From: Sporolactobacillus sp. THM19-2
GTDB lineage: Bacteria > Bacillota > Bacilli > Bacillales > Sporolactobacillaceae
Length of the DNA stretch: 55,987 nucleotides
Assembly (NCBI RefSeq): GCF_004153195.1
Contig: NZ_SEMC01000015.1
Span: forward strand, 1-55,987
Direction: 5' to 3'
A model generated the notes under the pieces. That model saw only the letters and a program-made list of their open reading frames with translations, was not told the origin of the DNA and did no database searches. A program made the translations under genes and the position numbers. Shown one piece after another: positions 17,453-28,164 of this stretch (position 1 is the first letter of the stretch; each line of letters starts with the position of its first letter).

Positions 17453-17481
17453 TTGACAGACGGGTAGAAGGATAATATAAT
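17453..17481 (+). promoter_or_regulatory. Consensus sigma-A promoter of rplJ-rplL
   Basis: TTGACA (17453-17458), 17 bases, TATAAT (17476-17481): perfect consensus. The start near 17488 gives a leader of about 220 bases with the L10 element. Confidence 0.92.
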
Positions 17482-17487
17482 CGCAGT

Positions 17488-17640
17488 TGTTGTTTGTACA
17501 CATTGAATAGCAATAACCGAAGACAGCAGGGGCATCACAGATGCTTAATTCTCCCCGCCGAGGTTTTCAGATTCTTGATAACCGTTATGTGTTGGATAGA
17601 AATGGTCCCTCATGTCTTCATTGGACTGAGGGTTTTTTAT
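17488..17640 (+). promoter_or_regulatory. L10 leader (ribosomal protein L10-L12 autoregulation) with attenuator
   Basis: The segment CAATAACCGAAGACAGCAGG and the downstream CTTAATTCTCCCCGCCGAGG match the Firmicutes L10 leader. An intrinsic terminator follows: CCCTCA (17607-17612) pairs TGAGGG (17627-17632), then six Ts. Known logic: the L10(L12)4 complex binds the leader and favours termination, so surplus protein lowers its own synthesis. Confidence 0.88.
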
Positions 17641-17708
17641 TGCCTTTTATGAGAATCAGGCAAAATCTGAAATTTCCGGACTGCGGGGAAAAGGGGGTGT
17701 AACAGAAA

Positions 17709-18215
17709 ATGAGCAATGCGAAAATCATCGAAGGAAAAAAGAAGGTTGTAGATGAGATTGCCGATAAACTGAAAAACAGTGTGGCAGCCATCGTTGTGAA
17801 CTATCGCGGTCTGTCTGTTGCAGAAGTCACGGAACTGCGTAAACAGCTTCGCGAAGCCGATGTGGATTACAAAGTATATAAAAATACTTTTGCCCGTCGT
17901 GCAACAGCATTAACCGACATGACTTCTCTTGATGAAGCACTCACTGGCCCAACAGCCATCTCTTTCAGCAAGGAGGACGTCATTTCCCCGGCAAAAATTC
18001 TTTACAATTTTGCGAAGGATCATGAAGCGCTGGAAATCAAAGCCGGTGTTATTGAAGGCAAACCGGTTTCTATTGAAGAACTTCAGACACTCGCCAAGTT
18101 GCCGACAAGAGAAGAACTGCTTTCTATGCTGGCCAATGTGCTGCAGGCTCCAATTCGCAAGTTTGCGATTGGCGTCAAGGCTGTTGCCGACAAGAAGGAA
18201 CAGCAGGAAGCCTGA
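17709..18215 (+). CDS. rplJ: 50S ribosomal protein L10
   Basis: 168 residues. L10 anchors the L7/L12 stalk on 23S rRNA. The N-terminal globular part contains [19 protein letters not shown] and [11 protein letters not shown]; the C-terminal helix (about 130-168) is the L12 dock. ATG 17709 follows AAGGGGGTG. Controlled by the preceding L10 leader. Confidence 0.98.
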   Translation: MSNAKIIEGKKKVVDEIADKLKNSVAAIVVNYRGLSVAEVTELRKQLREADVDYKVYKNTFARRATALTDMTSLDEALTGPTAISFSKEDVISPAKILYNFAKDHEALEIKAGVIEGKPVSIEELQTLAKLPTREELLSMLANVLQAPIRKFAIGVKAVADKKEQQEA

Positions 18216-18285
18216 TCCCGGCCTGATCTGTTAACATTTACAAAAAATGAAGTGAAAAAATGCAATTTGAGGAGGATTATAATCA

Positions 18286-18648
18286 ATGACTAAAGAAGAT
18301 ATCATTGGTGCAATTAAAGAGATGTCGGTTCTTGAACTGAACGACCTCGTAAAAGCAATTGAAGATGAATTTGGTGTATCGGCAGCTGCTCAGGTCGCTG
18401 CTCCTGCAGGTGCCGGTGCTGCCCAGGCTGAAGAAAAAACAGAATTTGATGTGGTTCTTGCTGAAGTCGGCGGACAGAAAATTAAAGTGATTAAGGCTGT
18501 CCGTGAAATCACCGGCCTTGGTCTGAAAGATGCAAAGAATCTGGTAGACGAAGCTCCGAAAGCTGTTAAAGAAGGCGCTGCAAAAGAAGAAGCCGAAGAA
18601 ATCAAAGCCAAACTCGAAGATGTTGGCGCAAAAGTAGAGCTGAAATAA
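18286..18648 (+). CDS. rplL: 50S ribosomal protein L7/L12
   Basis: 120 residues. An N-terminal dimer domain (1-31), an Ala-Gly-rich hinge (32-50) and a C-terminal factor-binding domain with [19 protein letters not shown]. It recruits EF-G, EF-Tu and other GTPases. It is acidic, as expected. RBS GGAGG and ATG 18286, 70 bases after rplJ; a strong terminator follows. Confidence 0.98.
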   Translation: MTKEDIIGAIKEMSVLELNDLVKAIEDEFGVSAAAQVAAPAGAGAAQAEEKTEFDVVLAEVGGQKIKVIKAVREITGLGLKDAKNLVDEAPKAVKEGAAKEEAEEIKAKLEDVGAKVELK

Positions 18649-18660
18649 GTTTCTGCTCAC

Positions 18661-18696
18661 AAGGCCCGCGCTTGCGCGGGCCTTTCTTATTATTTT
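18661..18696 (+). terminator. Terminator after rplL
   Basis: AAGGCCCGCG (18661-18670) pairs CGCGGGCCTT (18675-18684) around CTTG, then a T-rich run. Perfect 10-bp GC-rich stem. Confidence 0.9.
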
Positions 18697-18771
18697 ACAC
18701 GATAAGTGCAGCATAGTATCTGTTATGACAGGTCCGAAAATAAGGAACTTTGGATTGAGGTGCCGATGTCA

Positions 18772-19386
18772 ATGAACGATCACTATTATTCGGAACATCC
18801 CCAGGCAGAAAGTCATCCTCAGGTCATCAGCGTAGAGCTGAGAGGCATCCCCTGCCATTTTACAACTGACGCCGGCGTCTTCTCCAGAAAAGGTGTTGAT
18901 TTCGGATCCAGATTACTGATCGAATCCTTCCGTGAGTCGCCGGTTCCAGGAAGAATTCTTGACATGGGCTGTGGTTACGGACCGATTGGTATTGCCCTGG
19001 CTAAAGCCTTCCCGGAACGCCGGATCATGATGGCTGATATCAATGAACGGGCTGTCCGCCTGGCTCATGAAAATGTGAACGCCAACCATGTGACGGCCGA
19101 TGTGGTTCAGAGCCATCTGTTTACACATGTTGACGGGACGTTTGCTGCGATTGTGACCAATCCGCCGATTCGCGCAGGGAAAAAAATAGTCCGGGAGATT
19201 TTTCAGGATGCCTTTCATCATCTGGTGAGCGGTGGTGAATTTTGGTCGGTTATTCAAAAAAAACAGGGGGCTCCTTCAGCGCTTACTGCACTACGCGAAC
19301 TGTTCGGTACCGTTCAGATAGAAGCACGCAAGAAGGGGTATCATGTTTTTTGTGCAAAAAAGATTGACAATAAAAATCGACTATGA
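18772..19386 (+). CDS. Class I SAM-dependent methyltransferase, RsmC-like (YbxB)
   Basis: 204 residues. Motif I is ILDMGCGYGPIGIALA, and the NPPI tetrad with TNPPIRAGKK marks an N-methyltransferase of guanine or adenine in nucleic acid. It resembles the catalytic half of 16S rRNA G1207 methyltransferase RsmC; the exact target in Firmicutes is not certain. GAGGTG (18757-18762) favours ATG 18772 (MNDHYYSE); ATG 18766 is possible. Its 3' end contains the rpoB promoter. Confidence 0.88.
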   Translation: MNDHYYSEHPQAESHPQVISVELRGIPCHFTTDAGVFSRKGVDFGSRLLIESFRESPVPGRILDMGCGYGPIGIALAKAFPERRIMMADINERAVRLAHENVNANHVTADVVQSHLFTHVDGTFAAIVTNPPIRAGKKIVREIFQDAFHHLVSGGEFWSVIQKKQGAPSALTALRELFGTVQIEARKKGYHVFCAKKIDNKNRL

Positions 19387-19392
19387 TATTAT
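19364..19392 (+). promoter_or_regulatory. Sigma-A promoter of rpoB-rpoC
   Basis: TTGACA (19364-19369), 17 bases, TATTAT (19387-19392) with an upstream TG. The -35 lies inside the methyltransferase gene. The 137-base leader holds a hairpin, TATTCCC (19429-19435) with GGGAATA (19443-19449), of unknown role. Confidence 0.8.
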
Positions 19393-19535
19393 GTTTTAAT
19401 GCTAACATTGATACTTTTGTGAGTATGCTATTCCCTTTTATTGGGAATACTAATCAAATAATTTTTGAATGACGGTAAGCTTTTCTATTCAGTTTGCCGA
19501 TTTTTTCAATATGCTTGATTTGAGGGGTGAAATAG

Positions 19536-22500
19536 TTGACAGGTCAACTCGTACAATACGGACGCCACCGCCAACGCAGGAGCTACGCTCGGATTAAGGA
19601 AGTTCTTGAACTCCCTAATCTTATTGAAATTCAGACCGCCTCCTATCAATGGTTCCTTGATGAGGGAATCAGGGAAATGTTTCAGGACATTTCACCGGTG
19701 GAAGATTTTACGGGAAACTTGATTCTGGAATTTGTCGATTACAGTCTGGGAGAACCCAAGTACTCGGTAGACGAAGCGAAATCACGCGATGTGACCTATT
19801 CCGCACCGCTGCGTGTTAAAGTGCGGCTGATTAATAAAGAAACCGGCGAAGTGAAAGAACAGGAAGTGTTCATGGGCGACTTTCCGCTGATGACGGAAGC
19901 CGGGACATTTATTATCAACGGTGCCGAGCGGGTAATCGTTTCACAGCTTGTCCGCTCTCCAAGTGTTTACTATAATGATAAAATCGACAAGAACGGCAAG
20001 AAAGGTTTCGGAGCGACTGTCATCCCTAACCGTGGTGCATGGCTTGAATATGAGACAGATGCCAAGGATATTGCTTATGTGAGAATTGACCGCACACGTA
20101 AAGTTCCGATAACGGTGCTTTTACGTTCCCTTGGATTCAGTACAGACCAGGAAATCATTGATCTTCTTGGCGATGATGAATATCTCAGAAATACACTGGA
20201 AAAAGACAACACCGATAATACAGACAAAGCACTTGTTGAAATTTATGAACGTCTGCGTCCGGGCGAACCGCCGACTGTTGAGAACGCGAAGAGCCTGCTC
20301 GAAGCACGTTTCTTTGATCCGAGACGCTATGATCTGGCTAATGTCGGTCGATATAAAATGAATAAAAAACTGAACATCAAAAACCGTTTGTTCAACCAGC
20401 GCCTCGCTGAGAAACTGATTGATCCGGATACCGGTGAAATTGTTGCCAACGAAGGGACACTTCTTGACCGTCGGACGCTGGACCGTCTGCTTCCGATCAT
20501 TGAGAAGAAACTGGGTTATGTTGAATATACCCCGACAGATGGTGTCATTGCCGGCCAGACGGTCAGAGTTCAGTCGATCAGCGTTTACTCACCGCTTGAA
20601 GAAGACCAGGGGAAAGTCATTAAAGTGATCGGCAACTGCGGTATTGACAAGTCGATTAAACATATAACCCCGGCAGATATTTTGTCGTCGATTAACTATT
20701 TCTTTAACCTCTTGCACGGCATTGGTGACACAGACGACATTGACCATCTGGGGAACCGCCGTCTCAGGTCGGTCGGGGAACTGCTTCAGAACCAGTTCCG
20801 TATCGGCCTTTCAAGAATGGAGCGGGTGATCCGCGAACGGATGTCGATACAGGATACGAATAGTATCACACCACAGGCTCTGATTAATATCCGTCCTGTG
20901 ATTGCCTCAATAAAAGAATTCTTTGGAAGTTCGCAGCTGTCGCAGTTCATGGATCAGACAAACCCGCTTGCTGAACTGACCCACAAGCGCAGGCTTTCCG
21001 CACTGGGTCCGGGTGGTCTGACGCGAGAGCGCGCGGGAATGGAAGTCCGTGATGTTCACTACTCACACTATGGCCGTATGTGCCCAATTGAAACGCCTGA
21101 AGGCCCGAACATCGGACTGATCAACTCTCTGTCTACCTATGCACGTGTCAACAAATACGGTTTCATTGAAACACCGTATCGCCGCGTGGATCCGGATACC
21201 GGGAAGGTGACGGAACATATTGATTATCTGACTGCGGATGAAGAAGATAACTACGTCGTTGCGCAGGCGAATGCGGAACTGAACGAGGATGGCTCATTTA
21301 AGGATGATCATATTCTCGCCCGTTTCCGGAGTGAAAATCTGGTCGTCCATCGTGATCGTGTGGACTACATGGATGTCTCTCCAAAGCAGGTCGTCTCTGT
21401 TGCGTCCGCATGTATCCCCTTCCTCGCCAACGACGACTCAAACCGTGCACTCATGGGCGCCAACATGCAGCGCCAGGCCGTTCCTCTGCTGAAACCGGAA
21501 GCACCGATTGTCGGAACAGGTATGGAATACGTTTCGGCCCGTGATTCCGGTGCTGCTATCCGTTCGAAATTCCGCGGGCGTGTAGAGTACGTTTCTGCAG
21601 ACAGGATCCGGGTACGTACGCTGGAGACGGTCGACGGGCAGGAGACCGAAGGCGATACGATGACTTACAAATTGTCTAAATTTGAACGTTCGAACCAGGG
21701 GATGTGCTACAACCAGAAACCGATTGTTAAAACAGGTATGGTTGTTGATAAAGGCGAAATTATTGCCGATGGTCCATCAATGGACAACGGTGAACTTGCT
21801 CTCGGCCGTAACGTACTTGTCGGATTCATGACCTGGAACGGATATAACTATGAAGATGCCGTCATCATGAGTGAAAAGCTGGTCAAAGATGATGTGTACA
21901 CTTCTATTCATATTGAGGAATACGAATCCGATGCCCGCGATACCAAGCTGGGACCGGAAGACATCACCCGCGACATTCCGAATGTCGGTGAAGATGCCCT
22001 CAGGAACCTGGATGACCGTGGCATTATCCGCGTCGGCGCCGAAGTGCGGGATGGAGATATCCTGGTTGGAAAAGTGACCCCGAAAGGCGTTACGGAACTG
22101 ACTGCAGAAGAACGGCTTCTCCATGCCATATTCGGTGAGAAGGCACGCGAAGTACGTGATACATCGCTTAAGGTACCACATGGAGGCGGCGGTATTGTCC
22201 ATGATGTCAAGATCTTTACCCGGGATGCCGGAGATGAACTGCCGCCGGGTGTCAATGAACTGGTTCGTGTCTACATCGCTCAGAAGAGAAAAATCCATGA
22301 AGGCGACAAGATGGCCGGACGTCACGGAAACAAAGGTGTCATCTCCAAGATTCTTCCTGAAGAGGATATGCCTTATCTGCCTAACGGCCGTCCGCTCGAC
22401 ATCATGCTGAACCCGCTCGGCGTGCCTTCCCGTATGAATATCGGGCAGGTGCTCGAACTCCATCTTGGTATGGCCGCCCATGAACTGGGCATCCACGTGG

Positions 22501-23057
22501 CAACCCCCGTTTTCGACGGAGCGCGTGAGGAAGATGTCTGGAGCACACTGGACGAAGCGGGCATGCCCCGTGACGGAAAAACAGTCCTGTATGACGGACG
22601 TACAGGCGAACCCTTTGACAACCGGGTTTCTGTCGGCGTGATGTATATGATCAAGCTGGCACACATGGTTGATGATAAACTGCACGCACGTTCTACGGGT
22701 CCTTATTCACTGGTTACGCAGCAGCCTCTTGGAGGAAAGGCACAGTTCGGAGGCCAGCGTTTCGGTGAAATGGAAGTATGGGCACTTGAAGCCTATGGTG
22801 CTGCCCACACACTCCAGGAAATTCTGACGGTTAAATCCGACGATGTCGTCGGACGTGTGAAAACTTATGAGTCCATCGTCAAAGGTGAAAATTTACCGGA
22901 ACCCGGTGTTCCTGAAGCTTTTAAAGTATTAATCAAAGAACTTCAGAGCCTTGGCATGGATGTTAAAGTACTTGCTGCAGATAAATCGGAAATTGTGATT
23001 AAGGAACTTGAAGATGAAGAAGAAAATGTTGATGATAACCTGAATGTGCAGGTTTGA
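19536..23057 (+). CDS. rpoB: DNA-directed RNA polymerase subunit beta
   Basis: 1173 residues. Start is TTG 19536 after GAGGGGTG, as in B. subtilis. The protein starts [15 protein letters not shown]. The rifampicin pocket reads [20 protein letters not shown] with no typical resistance substitution. [11 protein letters not shown] and the C-terminal [18 protein letters not shown] are intact. The C-terminal acidic tail after KELEDEEE is short compared with B. subtilis. rpoC follows after 100 bases with no promoter seen. Confidence 0.99.
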   Translation: MTGQLVQYGRHRQRRSYARIKEVLELPNLIEIQTASYQWFLDEGIREMFQDISPVEDFTGNLILEFVDYSLGEPKYSVDEAKSRDVTYSAPLRVKVRLINKETGEVKEQEVFMGDFPLMTEAGTFIINGAERVIVSQLVRSPSVYYNDKIDKNGKKGFGATVIPNRGAWLEYETDAKDIAYVRIDRTRKVPITVLLRSLGFSTDQEIIDLLGDDEYLRNTLEKDNTDNTDKALVEIYERLRPGEPPTVENAKSLLEARFFDPRRYDLANVGRYKMNKKLNIKNRLFNQRLAEKLIDPDTGEIVANEGTLLDRRTLDRLLPIIEKKLGYVEYTPTDGVIAGQTVRVQSISVYSPLEEDQGKVIKVIGNCGIDKSIKHITPADILSSINYFFNLLHGIGDTDDIDHLGNRRLRSVGELLQNQFRIGLSRMERVIRERMSIQDTNSITPQALINIRPVIASIKEFFGSSQLSQFMDQTNPLAELTHKRRLSALGPGGLTRERAGMEVRDVHYSHYGRMCPIETPEGPNIGLINSLSTYARVNKYGFIETPYRRVDPDTGKVTEHIDYLTADEEDNYVVAQANAELNEDGSFKDDHILARFRSENLVVHRDRVDYMDVSPKQVVSVASACIPFLANDDSNRALMGANMQRQAVPLLKPEAPIVGTGMEYVSARDSGAAIRSKFRGRVEYVSADRIRVRTLETVDGQETEGDTMTYKLSKFERSNQGMCYNQKPIVKTGMVVDKGEIIADGPSMDNGELALGRNVLVGFMTWNGYNYEDAVIMSEKLVKDDVYTSIHIEEYESDARDTKLGPEDITRDIPNVGEDALRNLDDRGIIRVGAEVRDGDILVGKVTPKGVTELTAEERLLHAIFGEKAREVRDTSLKVPHGGGGIVHDVKIFTRDAGDELPPGVNELVRVYIAQKRKIHEGDKMAGRHGNKGVISKILPEEDMPYLPNGRPLDIMLNPLGVPSRMNIGQVLELHLGMAAHELGIHVATPVFDGAREEDVWSTLDEAGMPRDGKTVLYDGRTGEPFDNRVSVGVMYMIKLAHMVDDKLHARSTGPYSLVTQQPLGGKAQFGGQRFGEMEVWALEAYGAAHTLQEILTVKSDDVVGRVKTYESIVKGENLPEPGVPEAFKVLIKELQSLGMDVKVLAADKSEIVIKELEDEEENVDDNLNVQV

Positions 23058-23157
23058 CGATCCATTGGAAAGAATCAACCTCTTCAGGCAAACAGCTTGG
23101 TGAAACAACTCGGCTCCAGGATGGCCGAAACACTGAAAAATAAGGGAGGTTGCCCCC

Positions 23158-26100
23158 TTGCTGGATGTTAATAAATTTGAATTTATGAAGATTGGTTTAG
23201 CATCACCAGACAAAATTCGTTCATGGTCGCATGGCGAAGTCAAAAAACCTGAAACCATCAACTATAGAACGCTGAAACCGGAAAAAGACGGTCTGTTCTG
23301 TGAACGTATTTTCGGGCCGACAAAAGACTGGGAATGTCATTGTGGAAAATACAAACGCGTGAGGTATAAAGGCGTGGTTTGTGACCGCTGCGGTGTTGAA
23401 GTGACCCGGGCGAAAGTCCGCAGAGAAAGAATGGGTCATATTGAACTTGCAGCACCTGTTTCCCATATATGGTACTTCAAAGGTATTCCAAGCCGGATGG
23501 GTCTTCTGCTCGACATGTCCCCCAGAGCGCTGGAAGAAGTCATCTACTTTGCTTCTTATGCTGTGACCGAACCAGGTGATACACCGCTCGAAAAGAAACA
23601 GCTTCTTTCCGAAAAGGAATACCGCAGTTACCGTGAAAAATACGGTACGGCATTCAAAGCGGGCATGGGTGCTGAAGCCATCAAAAAATTACTTCAGGAT
23701 GTTGACCTGGATAAAGAATCTGAAACCCTTCAGCAGGAGATCAAGAACATTCAGGGCCAGCGACGGACCCGCGCCGTTAAAAGACTTGAAGTGGTCGAAG
23801 CATTCCGTGAATCCGGCAACGAGCCGTCATGGATGATTCTGGACGTTCTGCCGGTCATCCCTCCTGAACTGCGTCCGATGGTTCAGCTGGATGGCGGTCG
23901 TTTCGCAACAAGCGATCTGAATGATCTGTATCGACGCGTCATCAACCGTAACAACAGACTGAAAAGACTGCTGGAGCTTGGTGCACCGAGCATTATCGTC
24001 CAGAACGAAAAACGTATGCTTCAGGAAGCGGTCGACTCTCTGATTGACAACGGACGTCGCGGACGTCCTGTCACCGGACCGGGTAACCGTCCGCTCAAAT
24101 CACTGTCTCACATGCTGAAAGGAAAGCAGGGCCGGTTCCGTCAGAATCTGCTTGGCAAACGTGTTGATTATTCCGGACGTTCTGTTATTGCTGTCGGACC
24201 AAGCCTGCAAATGTATCAGTGCGGGCTGCCGAAGGAAATGGCGCTTGAACTGTTCAAACCTTTTGTCATGAAAGAACTTGTCGGACGCGGCATTGCGAAT
24301 AATATCAAGAGTGCCAAGAGAAAGGTTGAGAAAGTCAGCCCGGAAGTCTGGGGTGTTCTGGAAGATGTGATTAAAGAACATCCGGTTTTACTGAACCGTG
24401 CACCAACGCTGCACCGTCTGGGTATTCAGGCCTTTGAGCCAAAGATTGTTGAAGGTCGTGCTATTCGTCTTCACCCGCTGGTCTGCACAGCTTACAACGC
24501 GGACTTCGACGGTGACCAGATGGCCGTTCATGTTCCGCTCTCAACCGAAGCACAGGCTGAGGCACGTCTTCTGATGCTTGGGGCACAGAATATCCTGAAC
24601 CCGAAAGACGGTAAACCGATTGTTACACCATCACAGGATATGGTGCTGGGTAACTATTATCTGACCCTTGAGAGAAAAGGGGCCGTTGGTGAAGGAAAGG
24701 TATTCGAAGATTCAAACGAGGCTATGCTCGCGTACCATAACGGTTATGTACATCTGCATACCCGGGTTGCGATCCCGGCTGCATCGCTGCATAACCCGAC
24801 ATTTACGGATAAACAGAACAGCGAGTACCTGATCACAACAGTCGGCAAAATGATTTTTAATCGCATTTTGCCCAGATCTTTCCCGTATATTAATGAACCA
24901 ACGGATCACAACCTTCAGGTGGAAACTCCCGAAAAATATTTCGTGCCGATGGGTTCCAATATTCCGAAAGAGATTGCTTCACGTGATGAGATCTCGCCGT
25001 TCAAAAAAGGATATCTGGGACATATCATTGCTGAAGTGTTCAAACGCTATAAAGTTACAGAAACATCGAAATTTCTTGACCGCCTGAAAGCACTTGGATT
25101 CCAGTATTCAACGAAAGCCGGAATTACCGTTGGCGTATCCGACGTCATCGTCCTTCCGGAAAAGAAAGAAATACTGGACAAGGCGGAAGAAAATGTTCAG
25201 AAAGTCCTGAAACAGTTCCGTCGCGGGTTAATTACCGAAGATGAACGTTATGAACGTGTTGTTGGTATCTGGAGCGACGCCAAAGATACCATCCAGTCCA
25301 AACTGATGGACTCGCTGGAAAAGACCAACCCGATCTTTATGATGAGTGATTCCGGTGCCCGTGGTAATGCCTCCAACTTTACGCAGCTGGCAGGTATGCG
25401 TGGCCTGATGGCCGACCCGTCAGGGCGTATTATCGAGCTGCCGATTATCTCAAGTTTCCGCGAAGGTCTGACCGTACTGGAGTACTTTATCTCTACACAC
25501 GGTGCGCGGAAGGGACTTGCGGATACGGCTCTTAAAACCGCCAACTCAGGTTATCTGACACGCCGGCTGGTCGACGTGGCTCAGGATGTGATTGTCAGAG
25601 AAGACGACTGCGGTACAGACCGTGGAATTGTCGTTCGAGCCATCCGTGAAGGAACCGAAGAAATCGAAAGCCTGTTTGACCGTATAGTCGGACGTAGGGC
25701 AAATAAGACCGTTTATCATCCGGAAACCGGCGAAGTGCTCGTTAAAAAAGATGAGTTGATTAATGAAGACACAGCCACGAACATCGTGAACGCCGGAATT
25801 GAAGAGGTGGAAATCCGTTCCGTATTTACCTGCGAGACGCGTCACGGTGTCTGCAGAAAGTGCTACGGTCGTAACCTTGCCACCGGATCTGAAGTTGAGG
25901 TGGGTGAAGCCGTCGGCATTATCGCCGCTCAGTCGATTGGTGAACCTGGTACTCAGTTGACGATGCGTACATTCCATACCGGTGGTGTTGCCGGAGACGA
26001 CATCACGCAAGGTCTCCCGCGTATTCAGGAGCTTTTCGAGGCGAGAAATCCAAAAGGCCAGGCGACCATCACTGAAATTAATGGTGAAGTGACTTCCATC

Positions 26101-26781
26101 AGTGAATTGAAAGACAAACGTGAAGTGACTGTAAAAGGCGACCTGGAAACCAAGACCTACACGATTCCGTTAAGCGCCCGTATGAAAGTCGGTGAAGGCA
26201 GTAAAGTCAAAGCCGGCGATCCGCTCAACGTCGGGTCAATCGATCCGAAAGAGCTGCTTCATGTCGTCGGACTGCGCGGCGTTCAGAACTATCTGCTCCG
26301 TGAAGTGCAGAAAGTTTATCGGATGCAGGGTGTTGAAATCGGTGATAAGCACGTAGAAGTCATGGTTCGTCAGATGATGCGGAAGATCCGCGTCATTGAC
26401 GGCGGTGATACGTCGGTTCTTCCGGGTGCGCTGATGGACATCCATCGATTCAAGGATGATAACCGCGAAGTGCTTCTGCATCATAAGATTCCGGCAACCG
26501 GTCATCCGGTATTACTTGGTATTACGAAAGCAGCCCTTGAAACAGAGTCCTTCCTCTCGGCAGCTTCCTTCCAGGAAACGACGAGAGTCCTCACCGATGC
26601 AGCGATAAAGGGTAAAACTGATGAACTGGTCGGACTGAAGGAGAATGTCACCATTGGTAAGCTGATTCCGGCCGGAACAGGAATGCAAAGATATCGTAAC
26701 ATTAAGGTTCAGACAGCCGATGAAGATGCACAGACAAAAGAGAAAAAACCTGAAGGGGAACTGATTAATCAGGAAAGCTGA
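23158..26781 (+). CDS. rpoC: DNA-directed RNA polymerase subunit beta'
   Basis: 1207 residues, normal for Firmicutes. The N-terminal zinc site is [20 protein letters not shown], the catalytic Mg loop is NADFDGDQM, and the second zinc cluster includes [13 protein letters not shown]. The trigger loop region [14 protein letters not shown] and the C-terminal [18 protein letters not shown] are present. TTG start at 23158 after GGGAGG, giving [10 protein letters not shown] as in relatives. A new promoter for the L7Ae gene starts 9 bases after the stop. Confidence 0.99.
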   Translation: MLDVNKFEFMKIGLASPDKIRSWSHGEVKKPETINYRTLKPEKDGLFCERIFGPTKDWECHCGKYKRVRYKGVVCDRCGVEVTRAKVRRERMGHIELAAPVSHIWYFKGIPSRMGLLLDMSPRALEEVIYFASYAVTEPGDTPLEKKQLLSEKEYRSYREKYGTAFKAGMGAEAIKKLLQDVDLDKESETLQQEIKNIQGQRRTRAVKRLEVVEAFRESGNEPSWMILDVLPVIPPELRPMVQLDGGRFATSDLNDLYRRVINRNNRLKRLLELGAPSIIVQNEKRMLQEAVDSLIDNGRRGRPVTGPGNRPLKSLSHMLKGKQGRFRQNLLGKRVDYSGRSVIAVGPSLQMYQCGLPKEMALELFKPFVMKELVGRGIANNIKSAKRKVEKVSPEVWGVLEDVIKEHPVLLNRAPTLHRLGIQAFEPKIVEGRAIRLHPLVCTAYNADFDGDQMAVHVPLSTEAQAEARLLMLGAQNILNPKDGKPIVTPSQDMVLGNYYLTLERKGAVGEGKVFEDSNEAMLAYHNGYVHLHTRVAIPAASLHNPTFTDKQNSEYLITTVGKMIFNRILPRSFPYINEPTDHNLQVETPEKYFVPMGSNIPKEIASRDEISPFKKGYLGHIIAEVFKRYKVTETSKFLDRLKALGFQYSTKAGITVGVSDVIVLPEKKEILDKAEENVQKVLKQFRRGLITEDERYERVVGIWSDAKDTIQSKLMDSLEKTNPIFMMSDSGARGNASNFTQLAGMRGLMADPSGRIIELPIISSFREGLTVLEYFISTHGARKGLADTALKTANSGYLTRRLVDVAQDVIVREDDCGTDRGIVVRAIREGTEEIESLFDRIVGRRANKTVYHPETGEVLVKKDELINEDTATNIVNAGIEEVEIRSVFTCETRHGVCRKCYGRNLATGSEVEVGEAVGIIAAQSIGEPGTQLTMRTFHTGGVAGDDITQGLPRIQELFEARNPKGQATITEINGEVTSISELKDKREVTVKGDLETKTYTIPLSARMKVGEGSKVKAGDPLNVGSIDPKELLHVVGLRGVQNYLLREVQKVYRMQGVEIGDKHVEVMVRQMMRKIRVIDGGDTSVLPGALMDIHRFKDDNREVLLHHKIPATGHPVLLGITKAALETESFLSAASFQETTRVLTDAAIKGKTDELVGLKENVTIGKLIPAGTGMQRYRNIKVQTADEDAQTKEKKPEGELINQES

Positions 26782-26789
26782 TCCGGGTG

Positions 26790-26819
26790 TTGACAACAGG
26801 GTTTGGCAGGTGCTATTAT
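26790..26819 (+). promoter_or_regulatory. Sigma-A promoter of the L7Ae-like gene and str operon
   Basis: TTGACA (26790-26795), 18 bases, TATTAT (26814-26819) preceded by TGC (extended -10). The leader to ATG 26865 is short. Confidence 0.8.
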
Positions 26820-26864
26820 ATCTGAGTGTTCTTGAACACTTTGTTACTTTGGAGGATTTGAAAT

Positions 26865-27116
26865 ATGTCTTATGAAAAAGTGACACAGGCGAAGAATGGA
26901 ATTATTATTGGGACGAAGCAGACATTAAAAGCGTTAAAGGAAAAGCGGGCTCAGGAAGTCATTATAGCCCGTGACGCCGATGTCCGTGTAACCAGTAAAG
27001 TGCTGAAACTTGCGGAAGAACTGGATGTACCGGTCAGTCCTGTCGATTCAATGAAAAAACTGGGTCAAGCCTGTGGCATTGAAGTCGGGGCTTCGACGGT
27101 TGCAATAAAAAGATAA
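26865..27116 (+). CDS. rplGB: L7Ae-like ribosomal protein (YbxF/RplGB family)
   Basis: 83 residues of the L7Ae/L30e/S12e/Gadd45 fold, which binds kink-turn RNA. Conserved features are [12 protein letters not shown] near the N-terminus and the [21 protein letters not shown] stretch followed by [16 protein letters not shown]. subtilis YbxF is a minor ribosome-associated kink-turn binder. ATG 26865 after GGAGG. It is followed by a terminator-like hairpin before rpsL. Confidence 0.92.
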   Translation: MSYEKVTQAKNGIIIGTKQTLKALKEKRAQEVIIARDADVRVTSKVLKLAEELDVPVSPVDSMKKLGQACGIEVGASTVAIKR

Positions 27117-27118
27117 CT

Positions 27119-27157
27119 GTTTTTGCGGAAGCAGTCCTTCTGCAAAAACACTTTTTT
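27119..27157 (+). terminator. Terminator-like hairpin between rplGB and rpsL
   Basis: GTTTTTGCGGAAG (27119-27131) pairs CTTCTGCAAAAAC (27137-27149), 13 bp with one wobble, loop CAGTC. Six Ts follow two bases later (27152-27157). No promoter is visible between it and rpsL, so it is probably a partial terminator or attenuator. Confidence 0.7.
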
Positions 27158-27217
27158 GCGCGAAAAAGGAACCGCCTGGATCAGTGGGATTAGAAAATGA
27201 AAGGAGGAACTGGTTAG

Positions 27218-27631
27218 ATGCCTACAATTAATCAATTAATTAATAAGGGACGTAAGTCAAGAACGAAGAAGTCGACAGCTCCTGCGTTGAACAAAGGCTA
27301 CAACAGCTTCAAAAAATCACTGACAGATGATTTTGCTCCGCAGAAGAGGGGCGTATGTACCCGTGTCGGTACGCTGACCCCAAAGAAACCGAACTCTGCG
27401 CTTCGTAAATATGCGCGTGTCCGTCTTTCTAATAACATTGAAGTGAACGCGTACATCCCGGGAATCGGTCACAACCTTCAGGAACACAGTGTTGTGCTGA
27501 TCCGCGGCGGACGTGTCAAGGATCTTCCGGGTGTCCGTTACCATATCATCCGTGGCGCACTGGACACGGCAAGTGTTGTCGATCGTAAGCAGGGCCGTTC
27601 AAAATACGGTGCCAAGAAACCGAAGAAATAA
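27218..27631 (+). CDS. rpsL: 30S ribosomal protein S12
   Basis: 137 residues. S12 shapes the decoding centre. The loop [11 protein letters not shown] carries the streptomycin-site lysine in its wild-type form, and [10 protein letters not shown] is present. RBS AAGGAGG and ATG 27218. First gene of the str operon rpsL-rpsG-fusA-tuf. Confidence 0.99.
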   Translation: MPTINQLINKGRKSRTKKSTAPALNKGYNSFKKSLTDDFAPQKRGVCTRVGTLTPKKPNSALRKYARVRLSNNIEVNAYIPGIGHNLQEHSVVLIRGGRVKDLPGVRYHIIRGALDTASVVDRKQGRSKYGAKKPKK

Positions 27632-27662
27632 TAAATAACTGAAACAGAAGGGAGGATCCATC

Positions 27663-28133
27663 ATGCCCAGAAAAGGACCTGTTGAAAGAAGAGACGTACT
27701 GCCTGACCCGCTTTATAATTCGAAGCTGGTCACACGGCTGATCAACCGGATTATGAAAGATGGTAAGAGAGGCAAGGCTCAGACGATTCTCTATCAGGCT
27801 TTTGATTTAATAAAAAAACGCACCAACCATGAAGCCATGGAAGTTTTTGAACAGGCACTCAAGAATGTTATGCCGGTGCTTGAAGTAAAAGCACGGCGTG
27901 TCGGCGGTTCAAACTACCAGGTGCCGGTTGAAGTGCGTCCGGAACGACGGACGACTCTGGGTCTCCGTTATCTGGTGAACTATTCAAGACTTCGCGGCGA
28001 GAAAACGATGGTCGAAAGACTGGCGAATGAAATTATTGATGCCTCCAATAATACGGGTGCGTCAGTTAAAAGGCGCGAAGATATGCATAAAATGGCTGAA
28101 GCTAATAAGGCTTTCGCTCATTATCGCTGGTAA
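27663..28133 (+). CDS. rpsG: 30S ribosomal protein S7
   Basis: 156 residues, standard length. S7 nucleates assembly of the 30S head and contacts the E site. It begins [16 protein letters not shown] and ends AHYRW. RBS GGGAGG and ATG 27663, 31 bases after rpsL. Confidence 0.99.
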   Translation: MPRKGPVERRDVLPDPLYNSKLVTRLINRIMKDGKRGKAQTILYQAFDLIKKRTNHEAMEVFEQALKNVMPVLEVKARRVGGSNYQVPVEVRPERRTTLGLRYLVNYSRLRGEKTMVERLANEIIDASNNTGASVKRREDMHKMAEANKAFAHYRW

Positions 28134-28164
28134 TGCACGAGGCGCATAGGAAGGAGTGAAAAAC

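Noticed and set aside
21777-22685. Long minus-strand open frame of 302 codons inside rpoB
   Set aside because: It is antisense to a highly conserved and complete rpoB, and long reverse frames are common in such GC-skewed codon use.
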